64,000 bases of DNA, from the NCBI RefSeq assembly GCF_014647635.1, contig NZ_BMPO01000008.1:62001-126000 (forward strand), given 5' to 3'. Position 1 is the stretch's first letter, and each line of letters starts with the position of its first letter. The DNA is from Pseudomonas matsuisoli. Lineage in GTDB: Bacteria > Pseudomonadota > Gammaproteobacteria > Pseudomonadales > Pseudomonadaceae. The notes under the pieces were generated by a model. It was given only the letters and a program-made list of their open reading frames with translations, was not told the origin of the DNA and made no database searches. This document shows, one piece after another, positions 54,143 to 63,938 of this stretch. The position numbers were made by a program, and so were the translations under genes.

Positions 54143-55846
54143 ATGAACATCGAATACGACTACATCATCATCGGCGCCGGCTCGGCAGGTAACGTCCTGG
54201 CGACGCGCCTTACCGAGGATGCGGATGTCAGCGTCCTGCTGCTCGAAGCGGGTGGCCCGGACTACCGCATGGACTTTCGTACCCAGATGCCAGCAGCGCT
54301 AGCGTTCCCCCTGCAGGGTCGCCGCTACAACTGGGCATACGAAACCGACCCCGAACCTCATATGAACAACCGCCGCATGGAATGCGGCCGCGGTAAGGGC
54401 CTGGGCGGTTCCTCGCTGATCAACGGCATGTGCTACATCCGTGGCAACGCGATGGACTTCGACAATTGGGCCAAGGCCCCTGGCCTGGAAGACTGGACGT
54501 ACAGCGATTGCCTGCCTTATTTCCGTAAAGCTGAAACCCGCGACATTGGCCCAAACGACTATCACGGCGGCGATGGTCCGGTAAGCGTCACCACGCCGAA
54601 GGCCGACAACAACGTGCTGTTCCACGCGATGATCGACGCCGGTGTGCAGGCCGGTTATCCCCGGACGGACGATCTGAATGGCTACCAGCAGGAAGGCTTC
54701 GGCCCGATGGATCGGACGGTCACGCCAGAAGGACGGCGCGCCAGCACCGCGCGCGGCTACCTGGACCAGGCCCGCGAGCGCCCGAATCTGACGATCATCA
54801 CTCACGCCACGACTGACCGCATTCTGTTCAGCGGCAAGCGTGCGAGCGGCGTAGCCTTTCTCGAAGGCAACAGCAATCAGGCAAAATCCGCCCATGCGCG
54901 GCGCGAAGTACTGCTGTGCGCCGGCGCGATCGCCTCGCCGCAGATCCTGCAGCGCTCCGGCGTGGGCCCCAGCGACCTGCTTCGTGATCTCGACGTTCCG
55001 CTGGTCCACGACCTGCCCGGCGTGGGTGCCAACCTGCAGGACCATCTAGAGATGTACCTGCAGTACGCATGCACCCAACCCGTGTCGCTGTATCCGGCCT
55101 TGAAGATGCTCAATCAGCCGGGTATCGGTGCCAAATGGCTGTTCTCGGGTGAAGGCATCGGCGCCAGCAACCAATTCGAAGCGGGCGGTTTCATCCGTAC
55201 ACGCCCGGAGTTCGAGTGGCCGAACATCCAATTCCACTTCCTGCCGGTGGCGATCAACTACAACGGAAGCAACGCGGTACACGAGCACGGCTTCCAGGCA
55301 CATGTCGGCTCGATGCGATCGCTAAGCCGCGGTCGGGTTCACCTGAAATCGAGGGACCCGCGCCAACATCCGAGCATCCTATTCAACTACATGTCCCACG
55401 AGCAGGATTGGCAGGAGTTTCGCGACGCGATCCGCATCACCCGCGAGATCATGCAGCAGCCCGCGCTCGATCCTTATCGGGGGCGCGAGCTCAGCCCAGG
55501 GTTGGACTGCGTCACCGACGCCCAGCTGGATGCGTTCGTCCGCGAGCATGCGGAGACCGCGTTCCATCCATCCTGCTCGTGCAAGATGGGCAACGATGAG
55601 ATGGCGGTCGTCGATGGACAAGGCCGAGTGCATGGCGTAGATGGACTGCGCGTGGTGGACGCGTCGATCATGCCGGAGATCATTACCGGTAATCTCAACG
55701 CGACCACCATCATGATCGCCGAGAAGATCGCTGACCGTATCCATGGCCAGGCACCGCTGCCACGCAGTACTGCGCCGTATTACCAGGCGAACGGTGCACC
55801 TGTTCGCGGCCTGCCCACGCGGCATGAGATGCAGCGGTCGGCGTAG
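54143..55846 (+). CDS. betA: Choline dehydrogenase
   Basis: 567-residue FAD-containing GMC oxidoreductase that converts choline to betaine aldehyde. The FAD motif [17 protein letters not shown] is at about 7-23. GMC signatures [20 protein letters not shown] and [15 protein letters not shown] are intact. The active-site His/Asn segment [10 protein letters not shown] near 475 is typical. ATG 54143 follows aggagggac. BetA of other species is about 556-560 residues, so this one is slightly long at the C-terminus. Confidence 0.95.
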   Translation: MNIEYDYIIIGAGSAGNVLATRLTEDADVSVLLLEAGGPDYRMDFRTQMPAALAFPLQGRRYNWAYETDPEPHMNNRRMECGRGKGLGGSSLINGMCYIRGNAMDFDNWAKAPGLEDWTYSDCLPYFRKAETRDIGPNDYHGGDGPVSVTTPKADNNVLFHAMIDAGVQAGYPRTDDLNGYQQEGFGPMDRTVTPEGRRASTARGYLDQARERPNLTIITHATTDRILFSGKRASGVAFLEGNSNQAKSAHARREVLLCAGAIASPQILQRSGVGPSDLLRDLDVPLVHDLPGVGANLQDHLEMYLQYACTQPVSLYPALKMLNQPGIGAKWLFSGEGIGASNQFEAGGFIRTRPEFEWPNIQFHFLPVAINYNGSNAVHEHGFQAHVGSMRSLSRGRVHLKSRDPRQHPSILFNYMSHEQDWQEFRDAIRITREIMQQPALDPYRGRELSPGLDCVTDAQLDAFVREHAETAFHPSCSCKMGNDEMAVVDGQGRVHGVDGLRVVDASIMPEIITGNLNATTIMIAEKIADRIHGQAPLPRSTAPYYQANGAPVRGLPTRHEMQRSA

Positions 55847-56078
55847 CGCGGGTAAAGCGAGCGCGTAGTAGTCGGGGGCGCTACCGTACGTGGGTTGCAC
55901 CCACCCTATAGGCTATCGCCACCGCTTCAATGTAGGAGCCCGCCGGGCTGCTACATATACGCAACGCGTTCTGAGTACGTACACGAGCTCTGGTACTAGG
56001 TTTTCTCCCAAAACCGCCGCGACAATCCGTCGCAAAAAGAGTCCAACGCATTCCGCAAGCTAAAGAATTCCGACACCG
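55847..56078. repeat. betA-MFS intergenic region with a REP-like unit
   Basis: A 'gtgggttgcacccaccctata' element lies at about 55890-55910 and a REP-like hairpin (tgtaggagcccgccgggctgctaca) at 55931-55955. No gene. Confidence 0.6.
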
Positions 56079-57494
56079 ATGCCTGTCGCATTAGACCCTC
56101 GCACTGCCCGCCTCCTGCCCTGGCTGGTCGCGATTGCTTTCTTCATGCAGTCGCTCGATGCCACCATCCTCAACACTGCGCTGCCCGCCATGGCGACCGA
56201 TCTCGGCGAGAACCCGTTACGCATGCAGGCCGTGATCATTGCCTACATGCTCACCGTGGCGCTGCTAATCCCGGCATCCGGCTGGATTGCAGATCGCTTT
56301 GGCACGCGGAACGTGTTCTTTGGCGCCATCGTCGCGTTTTCGCTTGGCTCGCTCTTTTGTGCGATCGCGCAGAACTTCGAGATGCTCATTGCCGGTCGGA
56401 TCATCCAAGGATTGGGCGGCGCGCTGATGATGCCGGTGGGCCGGCTGGTGGTATTGCGGACATACCCTAGAGAAGACTTGGTCCGCATCATGAGTTTCAT
56501 CACCATGCCTGGGCTGGTAGGGCCGCTGGTCGGCCCTTCGTTGGGGGGATGGCTGGTGGAGTACGCGTCGTGGCATTGGATCTTCTTGATCAACCTGCCG
56601 GTTGGCGTCATTGGCTGTATCGCCGTACGGCGTCATCTGCCGGACCTGCGCGGCATCGATACCTCACGGTTCGATGGCTTCGGCTTCATTCTATTCAGTA
56701 CGGCCATGGCAATGATCAGCCTTGCCCTGGAAGGGCTCGGCCACCAGACGATGTCGCCGGTACGCATGACGCTTTTGCTGCTAGCTGGAATGGGTTGCAT
56801 GGCGGCTTACTGGTTACGCGCCGCACGTTTCGATCGCCCGCTGTTCAGTCCCACGCTGTTCCATACCCGTACGTTCGCCGTGGGCTTGCTCGGTAATCTC
56901 TTCGCACGCCTGGGCAGCGGCGCCCTACCCTTTCTTGTTCCCTTGCTGCTCCAACTGGGCCTTGGGCATTCACCGGCCAGCGCCGGCATGAGCATGATTC
57001 CCCTCGCCCTGGCGGCAATGGCCATGAAACCGTTCGCCAAACCGCTGATCGACCGCCTGGGATATCGCCGCGTGCTGGGCGGTAATACTGTCGCCCTCGG
57101 CGTGTTGATCGCGAGCCTCGCGCTGCTCGGCTATGGCTTACCCACCTGGATGCTGTGGGCCTTGCTGGCCCTACTGGGCGCGGTCAATTCGCTGCAGTTC
57201 ACCGCCATGAACACGGTCACGCTGATCGATCTGCGCGACACCAACGCGAGCAGCGGCAACAGCTTATTGGCGGTTGTCGTTCAGGTCGCGATGAGCTTTG
57301 GTGTTGCAACCGCGGCTGCCTTGCTGGGTGGGTTTGGCGAAGACCCGGGCCGTCCTGTCATCGAGGCTTTCCAGCTGACGTTGTTGTGCATCGGCGGCCT
57401 GACGATCCTATCTTCCGGTATCTTCCTGCAGTTGCATCCGGTCGACGGAGGCCCCACCAGCCGTATCGACAAGCGCAACGAGGTCGAGGGGTGA
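56079..57494 (+). CDS. DHA2-family multidrug efflux MFS transporter
   Basis: 471-residue transporter of the 14-helix DHA2 class. Motif A in the loop between helices 2 and 3 is GWIADRFGTRNVFF, and the N-terminal signature SLDATILNTALPAMATDL matches DHA2 proteins such as EmrB/MdtD. Likely proton-coupled drug export; substrate unknown. No membrane fusion protein gene adjoins it. Confidence 0.88.
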   Translation: MPVALDPRTARLLPWLVAIAFFMQSLDATILNTALPAMATDLGENPLRMQAVIIAYMLTVALLIPASGWIADRFGTRNVFFGAIVAFSLGSLFCAIAQNFEMLIAGRIIQGLGGALMMPVGRLVVLRTYPREDLVRIMSFITMPGLVGPLVGPSLGGWLVEYASWHWIFLINLPVGVIGCIAVRRHLPDLRGIDTSRFDGFGFILFSTAMAMISLALEGLGHQTMSPVRMTLLLLAGMGCMAAYWLRAARFDRPLFSPTLFHTRTFAVGLLGNLFARLGSGALPFLVPLLLQLGLGHSPASAGMSMIPLALAAMAMKPFAKPLIDRLGYRRVLGGNTVALGVLIASLALLGYGLPTWMLWALLALLGAVNSLQFTAMNTVTLIDLRDTNASSGNSLLAVVVQVAMSFGVATAAALLGGFGEDPGRPVIEAFQLTLLCIGGLTILSSGIFLQLHPVDGGPTSRIDKRNEVEG

Positions 57495-57582
57495 TTGCAC
57501 GGCCAAGAAAAACGCGTCGCCAGCCAGACGGCACCAGCCGGTTTGGGTATGCTGCCTCCGTTGCATCGATAGACGGCCACGC

Positions 57583-59793
57583 ATGAGCAAGAAAGCAGCA
57601 CTTGGCAAAACCTTCCGCGACCTATGGGCGCGGGAGAAATTCGCCTATGGCCTCAGGGTTCTGCTGGCGCTATCCGGGGCCATGGCGCTGGGTTGGTACC
57701 TGGATCAGCTGGCGCTGGTGATCTCACTGTTTCTCGGCATCATCGCCTGCGCCCTTGCGGAAACGGACGACAATTGGCGCGGCCGGTTGCAGGCCCTAAC
57801 CGTCACCCTTGTGTGCTTCGCCATCGCCTCATTCTCGGTTCAACTGCTCTTCCCCTATCCCTGGTTATTCGTTACCGGGCTTGCGCTCGCCACGTTCGGC
57901 TTGACGATGCTCGGCGCCGTTGGAGAGCGCTATAACACCATCGCCTACGGGACCCTGATCCTCTCCGTCTACACCATGATTGGCGTCGAAGCCCGTGCCA
58001 TTACCGGCGGGCATTTCTGGCGGGAACCATTGTTACTGCTCGGTGGCGCGGCTTGGTACGGGCTGCTGTCGGTTATCTGGAGCGCGGTGTTCGCCCACAA
58101 GCCCATTCAGCACGCGCTCGCGCAGCTCTTCGTCGAGCTCGGGACCTACCTTCGACTGAAATCCGACTTGTTCGAGCCGCTGCGCCAGGTCGATATCGAA
58201 AGCCGCCGCCTGGCGCTCGCCCGACAGAACGGCAAAGTCGTCAGCGCCTTGAACAAGACCAAGGAAATCATCTTGAACCGGCTGGGCAACAGCCGCGATG
58301 GCACCAAGGTTAAACGCTACCTGCGCCTGTATTTCATCGCCCAAGACATTCACGAGCGCGCGAGCTCATCGCACTACAACTACCAACAGCTCGCCGAAAC
58401 CTTCTTCCACAGTGACATCCTATTTCGTGCGCAGCGCTTACTCGCCCAGCAAGGACGCGCGTGCCGGATGCTGGCGGAGGCGATCCAGAGGCGCCAGCCA
58501 TTCGAGCACAACCAGAGCGGCCAGGCATTGGTCGACCTTCAGGCATCGCTTGCGTATTTAAGAGAACAAAACAACCCAACTTGGCGACGCCTGCTGCGCT
58601 CGTTGGACGCATTGGCGAACAACTTAAACACGCTGGATCAGAACCTTGCGAACGCGAGCAACCCGGACGCGCTTTCGGATGAGCAGGACAACAGCCTGCT
58701 GGATCGCTCACCGCAATCCTTCAAGGAAGCGTTCGATCGCATCCGCCTGAACCTGACGCCAACCTCCCTGGTATTTCGCCACGGCATTCGTTTGACCGTC
58801 GCGCTGACCGCCGGATACGGCGTGCTGCATTGGATCCACCCTACACACGGCTATTGGATATTGCTGACGACCCTGTTCGTCTGCCGACCCAATTACGGGG
58901 CGACGCGCGTACGCCTGAAGCAGCGCATCATCGGCACCATCATTGGCTTGGTGGTCGGCTGGGCGCTGATCACGCTCTTCCCCGCGCCGATCCTGCAGTG
59001 CCTGTTCGCCGTGGCTGCGGGCGTAGTGTTCTTCGTCAACCGCGTCGATCGTTACACCTTGGCAACTGCAGCGATCACCTTGATGGTGCTGCTGTGCTTC
59101 AACCAGATTAGCGACGGCTTTGGCCTGATCTGGCCGCGTCTGGTGGATACCGTGCTGGGGACGGTCATCGCTGGGCTTGCGGTCTTCCTGATCCTCCCTG
59201 ATTGGCAGGGTCGCCGCCTCACCGTAATGCTGGCGAATACGTTGAGCTCCAATGCGCGCTACCTGCAGGCGGTCATGGCGCAATACGACTCTGGCAAACG
59301 CGATGACCTGAACTATCGCCTGGCCCGGCGTAACGCGCATAACGCCGACGCAGCCCTGTCGAACTCCTTGTCCAATATGTTGATGGAGCCAGGGCATTTT
59401 CGGCGCGATGCCGACGCCGGCTTTCGCTTCCTCGTGTTGTCCCACACGCTGCTCGGCTACCTGTCGGCCCTGGGTGCACACCGTGATGCACTGCCGGACG
59501 ACGCAACCAGCGACGAGCTCATCGACCGGGCCAGCGCGTTCATCCAGAAGACGCTAGAGGAAGTGGCCAGCGGCCTGCGCAATGAATCCACCATCGCCGT
59601 GCACAGCGATACCGAAGAAACGCTCACGAACGAACTCGAACAGATGCCAGACGATCTGCCCGAAAGCCATCGTCTGGTGAGAACTCAATTGGCGCTGATC
59701 TTGCGCCAACTCGGCCCGCTACGTACGCTTGGCGTCCTGCTACAGAAGAAGCAGCCGAGCATCCGCGTGCCGAAGAATCTTCCATCGCCGTGA
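57583..59793 (+). CDS. yccS: FUSC-family membrane protein YccS
   Basis: 736-residue protein with two clusters of membrane helices (about 20-160 and 390-540), each followed by a cytoplasmic alpha-helical region. The second cluster includes HPTHGYWILLTTLFVCRPNYGATRVRLKQRIIGTI-type sequence (spread over residues about 423-460), a hallmark of the YccS/YhfK/AaeB transporters. It is 88 nt downstream of the DHA2 gene and may be co-transcribed. Substrate unknown. Confidence 0.88.
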   Translation: MSKKAALGKTFRDLWAREKFAYGLRVLLALSGAMALGWYLDQLALVISLFLGIIACALAETDDNWRGRLQALTVTLVCFAIASFSVQLLFPYPWLFVTGLALATFGLTMLGAVGERYNTIAYGTLILSVYTMIGVEARAITGGHFWREPLLLLGGAAWYGLLSVIWSAVFAHKPIQHALAQLFVELGTYLRLKSDLFEPLRQVDIESRRLALARQNGKVVSALNKTKEIILNRLGNSRDGTKVKRYLRLYFIAQDIHERASSSHYNYQQLAETFFHSDILFRAQRLLAQQGRACRMLAEAIQRRQPFEHNQSGQALVDLQASLAYLREQNNPTWRRLLRSLDALANNLNTLDQNLANASNPDALSDEQDNSLLDRSPQSFKEAFDRIRLNLTPTSLVFRHGIRLTVALTAGYGVLHWIHPTHGYWILLTTLFVCRPNYGATRVRLKQRIIGTIIGLVVGWALITLFPAPILQCLFAVAAGVVFFVNRVDRYTLATAAITLMVLLCFNQISDGFGLIWPRLVDTVLGTVIAGLAVFLILPDWQGRRLTVMLANTLSSNARYLQAVMAQYDSGKRDDLNYRLARRNAHNADAALSNSLSNMLMEPGHFRRDADAGFRFLVLSHTLLGYLSALGAHRDALPDDATSDELIDRASAFIQKTLEEVASGLRNESTIAVHSDTEETLTNELEQMPDDLPESHRLVRTQLALILRQLGPLRTLGVLLQKKQPSIRVPKNLPSP

Positions 59794-59922
59794 TGGAAAG
59801 CTCGTCGCGGTGGAACGATCGGTGGCCGTCTACACTAGGTTAAAGCCGTGTGCTGGATGCCGCTGTAAACACCCGTAGCCAGACACACGCTTGCCGCGCT
59901 CGCACCTAGTTCGAGGCGTCAG

Positions 59923-61197
59923 ATGGAGCCAACCGTAGTGCGACATATCCTGGTAGTGGAAGACAGTCCGCTCGTATTGAAGATACTTGGCCATCTGTTT
60001 CGTCAGCAGCCAGGACTGGAGCCTGTGTTCTGCGCCTCCTACGCGGAAGCGCAACTCATGCTGGAAACCTCAGCCGCCTCGTTTTCGGCCAGCATCGTCG
60101 ATCTGCACCTGCCCGATGCGCCACGCGGCGAAATCGTCGATCTCATTTTGAGTTATTCGCTGCCGTGCGTAGTGCTTTCGGGCTCGTACGACGAAACGCG
60201 GCGAAACGAGCTGCTGGCAAAGGGCATCGTCGATTACGTTCTGAAGGAGAGCCAGTACTCCTACGACTACGCCTTCAGGCTGCTTCACCGTCTGGAAAGC
60301 AATCGGAACGTAAAGATACTGGTTGCCGACGACTCGGAAGCGACCCGCAACCTGATACGGCGAGTACTGGCACCGCAACGGTTCCAGATTATCGAGGCAC
60401 GGGATGGCAACGAAGCACTTGCCGTGCTGCAGGCGCAAACGGATATCGATCTTTTCCTGGTCGACCACAGCATGCCGGGCACTAGCGGATTCGAGCTGGT
60501 GAAGATTCTTCGGCAGAAGATGCGCCGCAGCGAGCTCATCATCCTGGGGTTGTCCGCCGATGATAAAGGCACGCTGAGCGCGCAGTTCATCAAGCACGGT
60601 GCAGACGACTTCCTGCGTAAGCCGTTCTGCCCGGAAGAGCTGAACTGTCGCGTGATTTCCAGTCTGGAACGGCGGGACCTAATGCGCGCATTAAGGCGAG
60701 CAGCCCAATACGACTCGCTGACGAATCTTCTTAACCGACGCGCTTTTTACGAACAGGCTACCCAGCGGCTGCATGACGCGAAGCGCGAGGAAAAGCAGGT
60801 GTGCATGACCATGATCGACATGGATTATTTCAAGTCGATCAATGATCAGTTCGGGCACGCGAGCGGTGATTCGGCGCTTTCGACCTTCTCCAAAGCGTTC
60901 CGAAGGTTTTTCCCGGATGACGTGCTGGGTCGATTAGGCGGGGAAGAGTTCGCGCTGTTAAGCGTCCGCCCAGGCAGCGAAGTGGTTGCAACGCTCGATG
61001 CACTCAGGCAGCGATGCGCGAAACTCGACTACGCCGCCGGCGCTCCACCTCTCTCTTTTAGCGCGGGCGCTTATGAGAGTAAGGCAAGCGATCTGGAGAA
61101 CCTGCTCCACCAGGCCGATCGCAATCTCTACCGCGCTAAGCATCAAGGCCGTGGAGTCACGGTATTGGGCACTTCTCATAGCGACTCCAACGGGTAG
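59923..61197 (+). CDS. Response regulator with two REC domains and a GGDEF domain
   Basis: 424-residue protein. REC1 (about 6-120) has phospho-Asp in SIVDLHLPD and Lys in YVLKES; REC2 (about 128-250) has phospho-Asp in LFLVDHSMPG and Lys in LRKPF. The C-terminal GGDEF domain (about 262-415) ends in the active motif GRLGGEEFALL. The inhibitory I-site (RxxD five residues ahead of GGEEF) is not conserved: the positions read FPDD. So it should make c-di-GMP under control of phosphorylation and lack product inhibition. PleD/WspR-like. Confidence 0.9.
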   Translation: MEPTVVRHILVVEDSPLVLKILGHLFRQQPGLEPVFCASYAEAQLMLETSAASFSASIVDLHLPDAPRGEIVDLILSYSLPCVVLSGSYDETRRNELLAKGIVDYVLKESQYSYDYAFRLLHRLESNRNVKILVADDSEATRNLIRRVLAPQRFQIIEARDGNEALAVLQAQTDIDLFLVDHSMPGTSGFELVKILRQKMRRSELIILGLSADDKGTLSAQFIKHGADDFLRKPFCPEELNCRVISSLERRDLMRALRRAAQYDSLTNLLNRRAFYEQATQRLHDAKREEKQVCMTMIDMDYFKSINDQFGHASGDSALSTFSKAFRRFFPDDVLGRLGGEEFALLSVRPGSEVVATLDALRQRCAKLDYAAGAPPLSFSAGAYESKASDLENLLHQADRNLYRAKHQGRGVTVLGTSHSDSNG

Positions 61198-61221
61198 AGA
61201 CCCGTCAGAGTCGACTCACCC

Positions 61222-61530
61222 TCACTGTGTGTTCTGAGTACCAGTACCGCTATTGGTACCTGTCCCAGTGCCGGTTGCGGGTGGGGGCGTTTCGCCAGGC
61301 ATAGCATTACCTTCGCCTGCCCCGGAGCCTTCTGGAGCGTTAGGCGCTGGGGTTGCGGGCTCGGTCGGCGCAGCTGGCTGTTCACCACTTGGCGCTGGTG
61401 GCGTAGGAGCCGGCTGTGCAGGCTGCTCACTGGCGCTGTTCGCCGGTGGCGCTTTTGGCTCGTCCGGCCCACCGCACGCGGCGAGCGACAGCGCTAGAAC
61501 AGGTGGCAGCAGTAAGGCGTAGATACGCAT
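61222..61530 (-). CDS. Proline-rich lipoprotein (first tandem copy)
   Basis: 102-residue predicted lipoprotein: MRIYALLLPPVLALSLAAC, lipobox LAAC with Cys19. The mature part is Pro/Ala/Glu-rich and ends in Gly/Thr repeats (TGTGTGTNSGTGTQ). A good ribosome-binding site (ggagatttcc) precedes ATG 61530. Similar in layout to the neighbour at 61690-61977; function unknown, probably a periplasmic or envelope spacer protein. Confidence 0.75.
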   Translation of the reverse strand: MRIYALLLPPVLALSLAACGGPDEPKAPPANSASEQPAQPAPTPPAPSGEQPAAPTEPATPAPNAPEGSGAGEGNAMPGETPPPATGTGTGTNSGTGTQNTQ

Positions 61531-61689
61531 GGAAATCTCCTTCATTTATGTTGACCGCGTTTGTCGGCGACAGCGGATCAAACCAACGCACTGGTCTATT
61601 GGGTAATGACGGCTTCTATCAAGCGGATCAGCTGAAGGCTCGAGGCCGCTCTTCGTCATGAGCACTCCCTCGACAGTCGAACCCGAAAT

Positions 61690-61977
61690 CTATTGGCTCG
61701 GCCGCTCACCCTCACTGCCGGACGGCGGCGTTTCTGCAGGCAGGGAATCGCCTACGTTTGGTGCGGTTCCCGTTTTGGTGTCAACACCTTCCGAAGCAGT
61801 CGGCTCGTTATCCGACGCCGACGACGGCTCGCTTTTCTCAGGTGCTGGCGCTGGAGAGGGCGTGGACTGAGCAGGCTGCTCGTCAGTCCCCTGAGGCTTC
61901 TCCGGTTCGTCCGCACCCCCACAAGCGGTGAGGGTTAACGCCATAAACGGTGGCAGTAGTAAGGCGTGCAAACGCAT
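61690..61977 (-). CDS. Proline-rich lipoprotein (second tandem copy)
   Basis: 95-residue paralogue with MRLHALLLPPFMALTLTAC, lipobox LTAC with Cys19, and a Pro/Ser/Glu-rich mature region. The leader sequences MR(I/L)(Y/H)ALLLPP are nearly identical between the two genes, indicating tandem duplication. Function unknown. Confidence 0.75.
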   Translation of the reverse strand: MRLHALLLPPFMALTLTACGGADEPEKPQGTDEQPAQSTPSPAPAPEKSEPSSASDNEPTASEGVDTKTGTAPNVGDSLPAETPPSGSEGERPSQ

Positions 61978-62164
61978 GGTTTTCTTCTCCTCGGTTCACT
62001 GTCGGGCCTTCGCCCACTAGCGGTTGACCAAGCCCCAACCGGGAAAGTGCCCAATAGTGGAAATGCACTAATGACGTTATGTATCCGGAGGTTTGCTGAA
62101 ATAGCGCGTCTCAAAGCTGCGCAGAACAGTGAGAGCCGGCTACAGACGTCGACTATGGGAAACG

Positions 62165-62191
62165 AAAAAACCCGCCGAAGCGGGTTTTTCT
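62165..62191 (-). terminator. Terminator after fba
   Basis: Stem AAACCCGC/GCGGGTTT with cgaa loop, T-rich on both sides (gggttttttcg on the minus strand). It lies 15-40 nt after the fba stop codon. Confidence 0.9.
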
Positions 62192-62205
62192 GGAACCGAC
62201 TGTGA

Positions 62206-63270
62206 TCAGTTCACTTTTGGATCGAGCTCACCATTGGCATAACGCTGGAACATCGCTTCCAGAGAGATCGGCTTAATCTTGGAGGCATTGCCGGCGGTGC
62301 CAAACGCTTCGTAACGTGCAATACAGACATCACGCATGGCAGTTACTGTCTTGGCGAGGTATTTGCGCGGGTCGAACTCGCTACGGTTCTTCGCCATGAA
62401 TTCACGGATCGCACCGGTAGAAGCCAGACGGAGGTCGGTATCGATATTGACCTTGCGAACACCGTACTTGATACCTTCGACGATTTCCTCGACCGGCACG
62501 CCGTAGGTTTCCTTGATGTCGCCACCGTACTCGTTGATGATTTTCAGCCACTCTTGCGGGACGCTGGAGGAGCCGTGCATCACCAGGTGGGTATCAGGAA
62601 TACGCTGGTGGATTTCCTTGATGCGCTGGATGGACAGCGTGTCACCTGTAGGTGGCTTGGTGAACTTGTAGGCACCGTGGCTGGTACCGATGGCGATCGC
62701 CAGGGCATCGACCTTGGTGGCCTTGACGAACTCGGCGGCCTCTTCCGGATCGGTCAGCAGCTGGCTGTGATCCAGCGTGCCCTCTGCGCCAACACCGTCT
62801 TCTTCACCGGCCATGCCGGTTTCCAGGCTGCCCAGGCAACCCAGCTCACCCTCGACGGACACGCCACAGGCGTGAGCGAAAGCGACGGTCTGCTGCGTTA
62901 CGCGAACGTTGTAATCGTAGTCAGAAGGCGTTTTGCCGTCTTCTTTCAGCGAGCCGTCCATCATCACCGAGCTGAATCCCAACTGGATGGAGCGCTGGCA
63001 GATATCCGGGCTGGTGCCATGATCCTGGTGCATGACGACCGGGATGTGCGGGAATTCTTCGACCGCCGCCAGAATCAGGTGGCGCAGGAACGGCGCACCC
63101 GCATATTTACGGGCACCGGCAGAAGCCTGGACGATGACCGGCGAATCGGTCTTGTCCGCCGCTTCCATGATGGCGCGCATCTGCTCAAGGTTGTTGACGT
63201 TGAAAGCCGGCACGCCGTAGCCGAATTCGGCGGCGTGGTCGAGCATCTGGCGCATGCTGATGAGTGCCAT
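62206..63270 (-). CDS. fba: Class II fructose-bisphosphate aldolase
   Basis: 354-residue zinc-dependent aldolase of the Calvin-cycle subtype, splitting or forming fructose 1,6-bisphosphate. Zinc ligands include the His pair in [10 protein letters not shown] (about 78-87), and [13 protein letters not shown] is the loop motif. [20 protein letters not shown] is the family N-terminus. ATG 63270 follows aggagacccc; the frame upstream to 63336 is intergenic. Same neighbourhood as P. aeruginosa fda (PA0555), with small lipoprotein genes upstream. Confidence 0.97.
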   Translation of the reverse strand: MALISMRQMLDHAAEFGYGVPAFNVNNLEQMRAIMEAADKTDSPVIVQASAGARKYAGAPFLRHLILAAVEEFPHIPVVMHQDHGTSPDICQRSIQLGFSSVMMDGSLKEDGKTPSDYDYNVRVTQQTVAFAHACGVSVEGELGCLGSLETGMAGEEDGVGAEGTLDHSQLLTDPEEAAEFVKATKVDALAIAIGTSHGAYKFTKPPTGDTLSIQRIKEIHQRIPDTHLVMHGSSSVPQEWLKIINEYGGDIKETYGVPVEEIVEGIKYGVRKVNIDTDLRLASTGAIREFMAKNRSEFDPRKYLAKTVTAMRDVCIARYEAFGTAGNASKIKPISLEAMFQRYANGELDPKVN

Positions 63271-63308
63271 GGGGTCTCCTCTCCCGATTGGAGTCGTTAA
63301 TCGTGAAA

Positions 63309-63327
63309 GCCTGCCGGGTGGGCAGGC
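63309..63327 (-). terminator. Possible terminator between the MliC-like gene and fba
   Basis: Stem GCCTGCC/GGCAGGC on the minus strand, followed by tttcacg. T-run is short, so this is uncertain; it may also be part of an fba leader. Confidence 0.4.
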
Positions 63328-63380
63328 CGTATTCAAGTCTTTCAGCGGAAAACCGCTGCATTAATACTAATCGCGCGTCT

Positions 63381-63707
63381 TCAAGGCGCTTCGCAGCCCT
63401 GTCCTATGGGCGCCTGGTTCGCGACCCAGTACACCAGCCCCTGATCACCTTGGGTCTGGAACGCGAGCATGCCGTCGCTATAGAAAACACCATCGGCGGC
63501 AGGTTCCTGTTGCAGGCGATAGATATCGTCGCGCCCCTCAAAGCGGACCTCCACGATATCTCGGCTGTCGTCGGCGAATCGCCAAAACACTTCACTTTGG
63601 CCGTCGCACACCCAACGGACCCAGGGTCCGCTGGTGGACCGAGCCTCATCACGCCCTGCACAGCCTGCCAATATGGCCAGGGCCAGCAGGGCGATCACCG
63701 TTTTCAT
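63381..63707 (-). CDS. MliC-like small lipoprotein
   Basis: 108-residue lipoprotein: signal peptide with lipobox LAGC (MKTVIALLALAILAGCAG), then a small beta-barrel with VRWVCDGQSEVFWRF and MLAFQTQGDQGLVYW, the pattern of the MliC/PliC lysozyme-inhibitor fold. ATG 63707 has ggag upstream; the GTG one codon earlier is unnecessary. A gene of this kind (PA0556-like) precedes fda in P. aeruginosa. Lysozyme inhibition is inferred, not shown. Confidence 0.75.
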   Translation of the reverse strand: MKTVIALLALAILAGCAGRDEARSTSGPWVRWVCDGQSEVFWRFADDSRDIVEVRFEGRDDIYRLQQEPAADGVFYSDGMLAFQTQGDQGLVYWVANQAPIGQGCEAP

Positions 63708-63752
63708 CACATCTCCAACTTTACAGGGACCACATTACGTTTACGGTCTGAC

Positions 63753-63938
63753 TCAGCAATCCTGAGCACCTCTGACCTCGCCGCGGTTTCCAGTACTCAG
63801 CGATTCGACACGCTCGGAGTTCTGCGCGCCCGGATCCATGGGCGGGGGCGGCGAAAACACTTCGCACGCACTTCCGGAACCGCCACCAGCACAACCAGAC
63901 AGAACGAGAGCCAACAGTACGAGAGCAAACGGGCGCAT
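63753..63938 (-). CDS. Small predicted lipoprotein
   Basis: 61-residue predicted lipoprotein with MRPFALVLLALVLSGCAGG, lipobox LSGC. The short mature part is Pro/Ser/Gly-rich with two further cysteines (SACEVFSPPPPMDPG and the terminal QDC). A Shine-Dalgarno ggagga precedes ATG 63938. It may be co-transcribed with the MliC-like gene 45 nt downstream. Function unknown. Confidence 0.7.
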   Translation of the reverse strand: MRPFALVLLALVLSGCAGGGSGSACEVFSPPPPMDPGAQNSERVESLSTGNRGEVRGAQDC

